NCBI GenBank assembly: GCA_034336665.1
Contig: CM067591.1
Location: forward strand, 372,001 to 436,000
DNA from: Luscinia megarhynchos
Taxonomy: Eukaryota > Chordata > Aves > Passeriformes > Turdidae
DNA length: 64,000 nucleotides
Direction: 5' to 3'
The position numbers and the translations under genes are program-made. The first letter of the stretch is position 1; every line of letters begins with the position of its first letter. Below, in pieces: positions 1 to 12,700 of the stretch. Below the pieces are notes generated by a model that saw only the letters and a program-made list of their open reading frames with translations, was not told the origin of the DNA and did no database searches.

Positions 1-159
1 CCCTCGGTGGGAAACGAGCCGCTCGCTCCTCCGTGTCTGCCTTGGCACATCCCTGAGTCACATCCTGCTCCCCGACGGGCGTCGAGGCGCCTGAATGGGG
101 AACGGGGGGAAGCAGGGAGAGTGTCAGCAGTGGAAGACACAGAGTCGGAGATCCGGGGG

Positions 160-560
160 ATTGTTCAGATTGGAAAAGGCATTTAAGGTCATCAAATCCA
201 ACCATGTTCACCACTGGGCACGTCCCCAAGTGCCACATCCAAGTTTAGAATTCTTCCAGGGATGATGACTCCATCCCCACACTGGGCAGCTGTGCCAGGG
301 CTTGGACAACCTTTCCATGAAAGAATTTTCCCCAGTATCCAACCAGGACCTTCCCTGGCCGACCTGGTGCCATTCCCTCTCATTCTGTCCCCGTTCCCTG
401 GGAGCAGATCCCGAACCCTCCCGGCTGTCCCCTCCTGTCCAGGAGTTGTGCAGAGCCACAAAGTTCCCCCTAGAGCCTCCTTTTCTCCAGGATGAGCTCC
501 CCAGGTCCCTCAGGAGTTCTCCAGACCCTCCTCCCGCTGCTCCAGCCCTTTCCCTGCTCC
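160..560 (-). repeat. CR1-like LINE 3' fragment
   Basis: Read on the minus strand, this has the usual end of an avian CR1 element: a stretch about cheap wording such as 'GGTTGTCCAAGCCCTGGCA', then the 'ggttggatttgatgacctt' type tail. It lies just downstream of the SLC4A8 stop codon in the same orientation, so it may be part of the 3' UTR or just beyond it. No clear AATAAA was seen for SLC4A8 between 1 and 784. Confidence 0.7.
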
Positions 561-784
561 ATTCCAAGCTCGGGAGATGCCCCAGCCCCTCAGTGCCTCT
601 CTGGGTGTGGGTCCCAGTCTGATCCCAGGATTCCAGGTGCAGCCCCCAGAGTTCCCTGCAGAGAGGAGCTGCTGTCCCCAGTCCTGCTGCCCCTTCCCAG
701 GAATGTGCCCTTTGCTCAGCCAAAGCACAGGGGGTCCCCTCAGGGTCCCACCACAGCTGAGCCTTTACCTCTTTCCTCCCGCAT

Positions 785-3700
785 TCAGAGCGTTTCTGTG
801 TTCATGGTCAGAGCCTTCCACACCGTGGTCTTGGACATCTCGTCCGAAATGTTGATCTCGGAAGGATCAGCCCTGCAAGGAATATTCCACACAGTGTCCA
901 TGAGGATGGGTCTGATCCCACCAGCAGCATTGGAACCAGAGGGACAGGAGTGCTTGGAAAGCAGAGCTCAGCCAGTGAGGATGGTTTGGCTGGATGAGGA
1001 ATTTTGGGAATCAAGCCCCAGAGCTGCAAACCCACAGCTGGTGTTTTCCCCTGTGACCTCTCAGGTGGAGGAGCAGGAGGGTCTCCAGATCCCACAAAGC
1101 CACTGGTGATGCAGTTTTGGAATAAAACAGGAATTACACAGCCACTGTGTGGGGTCAGAGCTGTGCCATCACCTCCCAAATTGCCAGTAAATTGGGATTT
1201 TCCCACTAAGATGACTGGGGAAAAATCTGCAAGTGGAGGAACCTGAGCCAGACACTTCTCACTGCTCCTGCCTGGGGTTCTGACCTGGGGGAGCTTTACC
1301 TGTCACTGCTGGGCTTTGGGGTTTCCACCCTGCTGGTCTTGCCCAGCTTCAGCTGAACGGAATTCGCAGCAGCCGCTTCCATCATTTTCTGGGACTCCTG
1401 AGAAGAGACAAATCAAGTTCTCACTCCTCGATCCAAGAGGAGATCCATGAAATTCCAGTAAAAACCTGGCCTGCTGCCCTCTCCTCTGACCCCTGGCACT
1501 TTCAGCAGCAGGTAAAGACCTTCCCCTGTGGATGTGCCTGGGGTTAGTGACTCTGCTGGGAACAAACCATCACAGAAATAGAATTATTTTTATTATAAGA
1601 CTCATTTAAAAATGATAATGATGTCTTTGTTCAAGTGTGAAACTGAGAATTTAGGGGGAAAAGTTCAGAATGTGGGATCCAGGCTATGAGATCTGTTTGC
1701 CCAGAGAAGCCGTGGATCCCCCATCCCTGCCCCCAGCCTGGCAGCGCCCAAGGCCAGGTTGGACAGGGCTTGGAGCACCTGGGACAGTGGGAGGTGTCCC
1801 TGCCCATGGCAGAGCTGGCACTGGATGGGTTTTAATGTCTGTTCCCACCCAATCATTCCGTGATCCCACAATTCCATGATTTAAGGATGAGCTGTGACAC
1901 AAATAGGAAATCTGTCCTAGATTACAATGCAAAGATGTGCCCAAAAGTTTGTATTCTATCACCAGCTATTAAACCAGTGGGGCAGTGATCCTTATCTCTG
2001 TGGGGGATATCTCCTGTTAATGGGCCATGTGTTAAAACCAGGTGGGACAATGTTTTTTATCTCCAGAGGGAATATCTGCTGTTAATGGGCCATGTGTTAA
2101 AACCAGGTGGGACAATGTTCTTTATCTCCAGAGGGGATATCCGCTGTTAATGGGCCAGCTGTTAAACAGGCGGGGCAGTGCTCTTTAGCTTTCCCACAGC
2201 CCATCCTCCCTCCAGGAGATATCTCCTGTTCATGGCCATTGAGTCCCAGGGCATGACTGATATAATTCCATCATCCCACTGGGAGATGCTCCAGCCAGGG
2301 GAGGAGCCAAGCCTTTCCTACCCAGATAAAAACTGAGATTTGGAACAGCAAGGCAGCCCTTACCCACTGGTTTCCAGAGGACAACAGCTACCAGACTTTT
2401 CTACAGGATCACTGCTTCAACAACACCACTTCATCTGGACTGGTACCACCACCCTAACTAGCGGGGCGTCAGGTTGTATTCTGACCCTCTCAGTGGTTTT
2501 TCTTTTGTACTATTGCATGTATTTTAATTTTTCCTATTAAATTTTATTTCTGACTTGAAGTCTGTCACTGGTTTTGCTTTCAAACCAGTACAGAATCTCA
2601 CAGCCCAGAGGAGATTTCCAGCTCCTGGCTGGTTACCTCCTCTTCTTTGGCTTCATTTTTGGCATCATCCAACTTCTTCTTCTTGCTTTCTGGCATGAGG
2701 TCATCCAGGAAGCTGAGCTCCCGCTTGGAGAAGCAGAAATCCATCACTTTCCGGACAAAAACGAGAGCCAAAACCTTCAGGAAGAAAAGGGAAAATGGGT
2801 GAGGCCAGAGCTGGTGCTTCCATCCCTGCAGGGCTGCGAGCACTGGGGAGCACTGGGGAGCACTGGGAGCACTGGGGAGGACTGGGAACACCAGGAATAT
2901 CAACTCTCACCATCATGGGGAAATATGATGGCAGCACGGGAAGCTTTGATGGCCCAGAGCAGCACGAGGCAGAGCAGCTGGATGAGGGTGAAGAGGTGCA
3001 CCTTGCGCAGGGGCACGTGGCGCAGGTAGATGAAATCTGGCTGGTGCTTGGCCGGCATCCAGAACAGCTTCAGGCGGTCGAAGAACTGCAGGGAAGAGGA
3101 TGCACAACCAAAGTTCCTGGAGCTGCTGAGATGTGGAGTTTTTAGGAGCAAGAAGAAATCCAAGGTCCTGATCTGTTCCTCCTGGGAGCAGCACCTGTTT
3201 TCCCTTCACTCCATCCAAAAACCACCTGGCTTTGCCCACCAAATTCCAGATTATTCCAGGTTTTTCTCTTGTCAGCATCTCTTCACCCAGGGAGTCCCCA
3301 GTGAGGGTTCCCACCACTGGAATTTTCTTCCCTTCACACCAAATTCCCGCAATTTCCCATCACCAAACACCAACCTGTCCTAAAGCCTGAAACAGAGAGT
3401 GCCAAGCTGGGTTCTCCCAGTGCTGAACTGGGCCTTGCCAGTGCTGAACTGGGGCCTCCCAGCCCTAAAAACTTTCTGAGTCTCCACCCATTACTCCCAG
3501 ACACCAAACATTTGAATTTCCTGCTCTCAGAGACATTTTTCCCATCCCAAGGCCTTCATGGAGAGGAAATTCCCTGGAGCAGCCATACCTGGATTCCTCG
3601 GAGTGACGAGACCCCCATGTACAGAAAGACCCCATAAAGCACTGGCATCGGGATAAACTGCGGAAAAAATACAATAATTAATGGCTTTAAATTTAATTTG

Positions 3701-6700
3701 CAGTATTGCCACTCTCTTTCACCACTACTTTCTCAGGCACTGCCTGAAGATTCCCATCCTCCCTCCAGGAGATATCTCCTGTTCATGGCCATTGAGTCCC
3801 AGGGCATGACTGATAAAATTACATCATCCCACTGGGAGATGCTTCACCCAGGGGGAGAGAGCCAAGCCTTCCCTACCCAGATAAAAACTGAGATTTGGAA
3901 CAGCAAGTTATCCATCTTTCCCACTGGATTCCAGAGAAAAACCTTTGCACATCATCCCTGCACCTTCAGAGGAAACTGCACCTTCTGCAGGAGCACTGCT
4001 CCAGCTGAACCACATCTGCCACTGCAGGAGGATGCAGCCACCATTGAATGGGACTGCTGCCAACACCCTGACTGACTGACGGGTGTCAGCTTGGATTCTG
4101 ACTCTGTAGGGCTTTGGGATTGTTCTTTGTAATACTGCATTTCTATTTTCCTTTTCCTAGTAAAGAACTGTTATTCCTAATTCCCACATCTTTGCCTGAG
4201 AGCCCCTTAATTTCAAAACTATAATAATTTGGAGGAAGGGGGTTTACATTCTCCATTTCAAAGAGAATCTTCTGCCTTTATTGGCAGACACCTGTCCTCC
4301 AAACCAGGACACCATCCCGCTCTCACCTTGAGCACAGAGGTGAAGAAGACGGAGCAGCCCATGAGCACGAAGATCATCAGGCCGGTGACTCTCTGCTCCC
4401 GGATCCCCAAGAACTTGGGCTGCTCGCCCGGCGCCGAGCAGTCGGACTCCACCTTGAGGCTGTTCACGTGGGTGATGGACAGGACGGTGGCGGCCACGAA
4501 CCAGGGCAGCCCCATCACCGAGCACACCCCCAGCATCACGGCCACCATGAACAGGTCCAGGTGGTACCCACAGCCTTTCTGGGGAGCAAAAACGGAACAG
4601 GAGCATCCCTCAGGGGCCAGCACAACACCACAGGTGGGACTCAAACCCTGCTCAAGCACAAACCAACTCCTGGAAAATTTAAGTAAGGTTTGAAATAAGA
4701 GCTGGAATCAAACTGGATTTCATGTCTTGCATGAAAACCTGGCAGGATTAGACAAAGTGGGTCTGGAGGGTTTGCACTATCTCTGCTTCTCAGAAATAAT
4801 TTTAAAATTTATTATTTTTTCATTTATAAAGGAATTCCCAGCACTTGCAGGTAGGACATGGCTCTGAGTGATCCCTGGAGCTCATTGAGATCCCTGCCCC
4901 AGCTGCCCCTGACATTTGACCAAAACCCCACCCTTCTACATCACTCCAAAATTCATTTGCTGCTCCCCAAAAATTGTCATCTCCTCTCTGTGTTCAGGAG
5001 AGCTTCTGCCACACAGCCTGGCATTATCCCAAACCTTCCCAAAGCATTTGGGACAGGAGCTTGTCCCAGCCCCACAGCCCAAGCAGGGTGGGGATGGGGT
5101 GACCCCCCAGCCCCTCACCTTGAGCCTGTGCTCCTTCCTGTTGACGATGACGGCCGTGATCTGCTGGTCCATGAAGATGAGGATGGTGCAGAGCAGGGCT
5201 GGGATGAGTGCAGCCAGCACTGTCCACCACGGGTTGGGCCCAATGGGGTTGATGAGCCACCCACGGTCGTCCCTGGTGGGCTGTGACACAGGTGGGATCA
5301 GCTCCCAGCCCAGACCCTTCCCTGGCCTCCATTCCCCTCCATCCCTGTGCCCAAGCATTTCCCAGCATTTTGTGTCACCCTCTCCCAAGGGACTTCACTG
5401 CCCCTGAGTCCCCTCTCCCCTGGTTTTGGGGCTGTCTTCCCAAAAGGCAGGAAGGAATCGAAGCACTTGGATGTGGCAGAGGAGATGCTCGCACCACCAG
5501 CACCTCCTCCAGCCCAACCCTGTCCTGCTGGAGATGGTTCTGCTGTTCAGTGTCTGGTTCTGGGGCTGTCTCCTGATTTCCAGGGGGGATTGGTGCTCTT
5601 GGATGTTGAAGAGGAGGTGGTTCCACCACCAGCACCTTTTCCAGCCCACCCCTGACCTGCCTGGACATCAACTGGTGGCACCTGAGGTGCCAAAGCCTTC
5701 TCCACCAATCCCCAGCCCCGTTACCTTGAACATGTGGGGGACGTGGAGCTTGGGGGACGGGATCCCGATCCCGAGGTCGATGAGCACCATGATGACAATG
5801 GTGAGGAACACAGCGAAGTCACTCACTGTGGATCGGACCTGGGGCGAGAAAGCGGGGCTGAGAGGGGACAGAGACGAGATGGGAAACCTGGGGACACCCA
5901 CAATGCTTGGACTGGTTAATCCCTAAAATCCCACCGCTCCAGGGACATGCTCCCTTGGGTGGATATTGCTGCCATGTTGGAGATCTGGGGATCTGGTGTG
6001 GGACAGTAGAAAGAGTTTAATTAGGGGGGAAATTCAAATTTTAATTCAAGCATTAACAAAAATACTAAAAATTAGGAAAGGTGCCACACTTTTGGGTAAA
6101 ATGGGAATAAGGCACTGAGGCATCATTCATTCCTGTTTTTCCATGGCAACCCCTCATTTGAATGCCACTCCAGCAAATGATGCTCAGAAGGGGAAAAGAA
6201 ATAACTTTGGAAGAGCTGATTTCCCCTTGCCTGAGCCAAAAACCAGGTTGTGAGGCAGGTGGGGAATGCTACAACCTCTCTGCACTCAAGAATATCCCAG
6301 GTCAGCGTTTCCTGAGTGGCGGCAAATCCTGCAGTGCTCCAGGAATGGCATTCTGGGGAAAGGAGCGTGGAGTCTGCCACAGGCCACCACCTTCTACCTA
6401 CTCTGGTTGGGAAGTAACGGCTGGTTTTAAATTTCTTCAACAAACTCGACAGGACAAAGGTGGAGAAGAAGAGGATGCAGCACCAGAAGAGGACGTTGGG
6501 CGCGTAGGGGCCGTTGTGTCCACAGGCAGGTCCTTGGAACTCCCCGTGCAAAGAGCGGCATTCCTGGGGAAACAGAGCACGGGGACACGGAGGAAAATTG
6601 GGATAATGGGGAGGGGGAAGGGGTGCTGAGGGTCTTGGTGCAGGATAATGGGCAGCAGCGCCTCAACAGGTGACAGACAGAGCTGGAATTGCACAGAGGG

Positions 6701-9700
6701 GAGCAGAGGTGGGATGTGGTGGGACTCCACTCCACCATGGCTGAGGAGAACACCAGAGGGGAAGAAAAAGCTGGAAAATTGTGGATGAAGAGGGAGCAGG
6801 GAAGGAGGCCTGGGACAACCATGGGAAAAAGAGACAAATCATCCCTTTGCAGCCAGAGCTCTCAGGACAAGGCCAAAAGGGGCTGGAGATGTGCCAAAGA
6901 GCTCCTGTCCCACACCTGGGCTCTGCTCCCAGGGACAATCCCTGTGGGGCTGCTCAGACATGCAAATTTATGGGAGACTCTACAGACCGCAGGGCCTGGA
7001 GTCATTAGGAAGCAATTAAGAGAGTCAATCACTGCCCTCAGGCAGGAACTTCAGTCCTCCAAATGCTCCAGGAATCAAAGCTCCCTTAAGCTCGATCGAG
7101 GTCCCAGCACCCGGCTGAGGGGGACAGTTCTTATCCCCAAGGCTGGGGACAAAGTGAGCAGGCCCAGGTGGGCTGGGCAAGGCGGACTCTCCTTCCCAGG
7201 ACCAAACAGGTTAAAATTTCCCATGAGATTCAAGCAGGGACTTCTCAGAGCACTTCAAAGCCCAAAGTCACCTGGAGAGGTGGCTGTGACGGCCCTGGGC
7301 TCCCTGAGGAGTGGCTGGAGGCACTTACGGTCACTGTGAGGTTTCCCCAGGCGATTCCCGACGCGTTGATCCCGCTGCTCCGCCAGAACCGCAGGGTTTC
7401 GTTGCTGGGATGAGCCGGGGGCTCGCACTTACAGCTGGGGGAGGGAAATTGGGACAGGGCTGATGTTGGGAAGGATGAATCAGGAAAACCTTATAAATAT
7501 GATTGCCTAGCAAAAGATTTTGAGAATATAGAAACCATCAGTGAGATTGAAATGAAAGCTGTTTTCAACTGAGCAACTGGAGAGCAGCAATGTGGATGCT
7601 TGGAGATCTTCTCCCTTTGTTAAGATAACACCAGTTGCTGCAAATACCAAAGAGCAGCAGAGACCCCCTTCAGGCATGACAGGAAGGGTCCCAGATAAGG
7701 TTTAGAGATAAGAAAGCAGTAAAACATGATAATGTAGCAGTTCCTATAGGTTGTATGTAAACGTTAGAGAATTTGTATCTTGTATTAGATTGGTAAGCAG
7801 AAATTAGAATATTCAAGAATAGAATATTCTAATAGAATGTTCTTCAATATAGAAGAAGATTTATTGTGTTATAAACGGAAAAATCGCTCTCTTACCTTTC
7901 TTACTTTGTTCTCTCACTTCCCTCTCTTATCCCTTAGAACTCCTACCACCCACCACTCTCTTTCTGCCCTGCTCTGAGCTGGCAGCTCCTGGCAGGGCCC
8001 TTTTCACCCACACCCCGTGAAATAAACTGCAGACTTCAAAACACAGAGAGCGCCTGAGTTTGTCCGGAGCACCGTCCACAAGGCTCCCACAGGCTGAGGG
8101 AACCCCTCGGGAGGGGTGAGGAGGGAACACCCACTAGTAGATGGTGAGGAGGGAGCACCCACTAGTAGATGGTGAGGAGGGAACACCCACTAGTAGAAGA
8201 TGAGGAGGGAACACCCACTAGTAGATGGTGAGGAGGTCGAGCTTGCTGTGCATGTGCACGGGGAAGGTCTCCCGCAGGTGGCTCAGCTTCTCCAGCGCCT
8301 CGTAGATGAAGATGATGCAGATGAGGGAGGCGAAGGCCTCCTCGGTGAAGCGGGTGATGTAGCACACCAGGCAGCTGGCGTCCGTGGCCACCAGCACCAC
8401 GCAGAAGAACGCGGTCCAGAGCCCGATGCACGTCCGCAGGGACAGGTAGGAGAGCGTGTATTCCCTGGAAAACCAGGAGATCTGCTGGGGAATGGCCAGC
8501 GCAGGCCTCCGAGCCAAACCTCCCTCCAGGGAAAATTAGGAGCAATGTGGGAGCGTGCGAAGGTTGCAGGTGGTAATTGAGGTTTCCGTGTCCTTGAGGT
8601 TGCAGGGTGTGGGTGGAGAAAACAAGGGTTTAATTAGTATTAATTAATGTTGTCTTAATGCCTTGAAGGCTGATGGAGGTTGTGGAAGGTTCTCCCACGT
8701 CCCCCAGAGCCCCAACAGCAAAACTAGCTGGGTTAGCCTCAGTTTGGGGCTGAATAAGAAGTTTAATTCTGGTGAGGGGGGTTCATCTCACACCAAAGTT
8801 ACCAAGAGAAAAGGACTGGCATAGAAAAGAGCTGTTTCCCAGGAAAAGCTCCTGCTTGTTCAATAAAATCCCCAAAACTCAAAATATTCCAACAAAAACT
8901 ACATGGGTATTTGGGCAAAATCTATTTCCTCTTCCAGGAAAAACCAGGTATAAAAGTTTTGTACTCAGTGGAAAACAGATCCTCCTTCATTCCCAAACCA
9001 GACTGATTTGTCTCACCTACCTTGGGCATCCATCCAGAGCCTCTGGTTCCTCCTTCTCCCACTGCTTCATTTTAACCCTAAAATCCCAAAATGACCCCAA
9101 GCCCAAGGGCTCTCACCCTTCCTGTGTGACAGCAGCAGCATGGGAACACTGTGACCCAAACAACTTAAACAACACTGTGAGCAAACAACTTAAATCTGAC
9201 AACTCCCACCAAGAAAATCAGAAAAAAAACATCTTCTCCCTGCCCCCCCAAAAAAAAATATATTTTCCCCCAAAAAATAGAAGAGAAACATCTCACTTGC
9301 AGAACTTGTAGAGAATCTTCTCAAAGACCAGGACGGGTCCAGTGCTGCCGAGGATGGTGAGGGGTTGGCCAGCAAAGAGAGAATAAACCACGCCCGTCAT
9401 GGATGCTCCCAGCAGTGACTCCATGGCACTCTGACAGAAAAATGAGGGGGCAGGGAGTAAATAAATCATGAGGGATAAAAACCTCTCCCCCAAAAAAACC
9501 CCAAAGGAAGTTCACAGCAGCCGAGAGATTTCAGAGAGCGGGTTGGGTTGGCAGGGACTGGTTTGGGCTCCAAGCGCTCCCCACGGGCAGGGACAATTCC
9601 CACCAGGCTGGGGGGTCGGTCTGGGGCGTTTCCCCCTCCCCACGCTCCCGGCAGAGAGAGGAGCTCACGATGTGGCCGTGGGTCGCCTCCCCCAGCAGTC

Positions 9701-12700
9701 CCCCGAAGGTGATGACGGGGGACATGCAGGCACAGTAGAGGAACAGGAAGGACGCCAGGCACTGCAGGCTCAGCCCGTCCCGAAAATCGCTCCAGAACCA
9801 CGGCGCCTTGCGCTTCACGTCCAGGACCAGCCCTCCAAAGAGCCTGCGGGGAGGGAACCAGGCTGTTCTCCTGGGAGAGCCCCTTCGGTTTCCCTTGTGC
9901 AGAAAATGCAGAAACTCCTGGAAGGTGTTTCCACTCCTGGCCCCACCCCAAAGCCAGGAAACCCGAGTGTGCTGCTGCTAGGGCTGCACCTGCTCAGGTG
10001 TGCCCCTGTCAGACCTCACACCTGCCCAGGTTTCATCCCGGCCCAGATCTCACACCTGTCCAGGTGTGCCCCCTGTCAGATCTTCCACCTGCCCAGATCT
10101 CACACCTGCCCAGGTGTCCCCCTGTCAGATCTCCCTCCTGCCCAGGTGTCCCCCCTGTCCAGGTGTTCCTTGCCCAGCCCAGGTGACCAAGGTGACCACA
10201 TGGACCCTTTCCCTGAACCAGGTGACCCCAAAAGCTGCTGGAAGGGGGGAGGTGCCTGCTCAGATTTTGGGGGCAAAACAGAAGAAGACCCCAAACCAGG
10301 AGAGGTCCCACCTGCCAGTCCGCTCCAGCTCAGGACCGCTGTGTTTCTCCGGCTTGCTGTGGGAAGAACTCTCATCCAGAGCTCCCGGCATCTTCCTCTT
10401 TTCCTGTCAACACGGAATTCAGCTCTAAACAGGAATTTTTCAGGTCTATTATCAACCACCAGCTTGTTTTGCTGCTGGCCCAGGTGTGGCTGTGCCAAAC
10501 TAGGAATTCTAAGTTTACCAGAATCTGGGCTGTTTTTGCAGCACCCACCTGGGAGGGACGTTTTTGGGGGGCTCGATTCGGATGGATGGGTCCCACTCTC
10601 CTGGCGGCAGCACCGTGACCTGATCCAGGAACTCATCAATGCCGGCCACCAGGTCAGCCCGGTCCTTGGCTTTGTAGGCAACATCGTGGAAAACCTGCCC
10701 AGGGGAGACTCCCAGGTGAGAGCATAACCTGCCCCAGGTGAGAGAACAACCTGCTCCAGGTGAGAGCATAACCTGCCCCAGGTGAGAGAACAACCTGCTC
10801 CAGGTGAGAGCACAACCTGCCCCAGGTGACAGCACAACCTGCCTCAGGAGAGAGCACAACCCAACCCAGTTGAGAGCACAAGCCAGGTGAAAGCACAACT
10901 CAGGTGAGAGCACAACCTGCCCCAGGTGTTGTCACCAGGGCAGCTCCCCTTTGGCTACAGCAGGATCATCTTCCCCAAATCTCCTGCTGGAAATGTTCCC
11001 CCAGCAGGAAAACCAGGGCATTGTGGTGTTTGCCATCATCTCCTCCATGAGGTCACCTCACTCACAACTTTGTGGAGCAAAAGTTCTACCAGAGCTCGGC
11101 AATGCCACCCCGGGATGGGGCAAGCCCTGGGTGTGAGGTTCAGGATGAATCCTGGTGGGATTTCAGCCTTGTCCCCATCTTGGGTTGCAATACAGGATGT
11201 GGCCAGAAATGTGAATTCTATCACCGTCTGTTGGAGCCGGGTGGGGCAGTGACCCTGATCTCCTGGCACATATGATCTGCTAATGGGCCATCTTTAAACC
11301 AGCTGGGGCAATCATCTTTATCTTTCCCACAACCCATCCTCCCTCAAAGAGATGTCTCCTGTTAATGGGCCATTGTTAAAAACAGGGTGTGGTCATGATC
11401 CTTCTCTCTGTGGGAATATCTCCTGTTTAATGGGCCATTGTTAAAAACAGGGTGCGGCAGTGATCCTTCTCTCTGTGGGAATATCTCCTCTTAATGGGCC
11501 ATTGTTAAAAACAGGGTGTGGCAGCGATCCTTCTCTCTGTGGGAATATGTCCTGTTAATGGGCCATTGTTAAAAACCGGGTGAGGCAATCATCTTTATCT
11601 TTCCACAGCCCATCCTCCCTTCAGGAGATATCTCCTGTTCATGGCCAGTGAGTCCCAGGGCATGACTGATAAAATTACATCATCCCACTGGGAGATGCTC
11701 CACCCAGGGGAAGGAGCCAAGCCTTTCCTACCCTGATAAAAACTGAGATTTTGGACACCAAGGAACCTTCTTTCCACTGCATTCCAGAGGAAAACCAGAA
11801 CCTTCTACATCATCCCTGCACCTTCAGAGGAAACTGCACCTTCTCCAGGAGCCCTGCTCCAGCTGAACCACATCTGCCACTGCAGGAGGATGCAGCCACC
11901 ATTGAATGGGACTGCTGCCAACACCCTGACTGACTGACGGGTGTCAGCTTGGATTCTGACTCTGTAGTGCTTTGGGATTGTTCTTTGTAATACTGTACTT
12001 CTATTTTAATTTTCCTAGTAAAGAACCGTTATTCCTAATTCCCATATCTTTTGCCTGAGAGCCCCTTAATTTCAAAATTATAATAATTTGGAGTGAGGGG
12101 GTTTACATTCTCTATTTCAAAGAGAAGCTCCTGCCTTTATTGGCAAACACCTGTCCTTCAAACCAGGACACACCAGAGCCGCACTGAAGGTGTTGTCTTA
12201 AAGGGGAGAAGTTCTGGGGACCACTGGGGACAATGTCCTGGGTACCCCACAGGGAAGGATTGAGTGTAGGGCCCCATGGGGGGCTTCAGCCCCCAGGATT
12301 TGTGGTGATGGAAATCTGCCTGGTCTGGGGTGCAAATGAAGGGCTGGGACAGCAAATCCTCTTCCTCACCACTCCCGGGACAGGGAATGGTGAAGAACCC
12401 CAAAAGTGACCCCGAGATCCCCCTTATCTCACCACACCTCATCCGTCATGGTGGTGGCCATGGACCTGCCGATCTCGTGGTACTGATGGGCTTTTCCTCC
12501 TGGCCCCAGCAGAACAAACAGGAACCTGGGCAAGGAAAACCAGACTGAGGGAGGGAAACGAGGCTGCACTCCAAGAGCACCCAGGGAAATCCCTGAGACC
12601 TCAACGGGGAGCACGTTGGTTCCCTGCCTCCTCCATGGGCTGAATTGTTCACCAAAACCAGACACAAATCTCATTTTGGGGCCAATTTCATTAGAATTGG

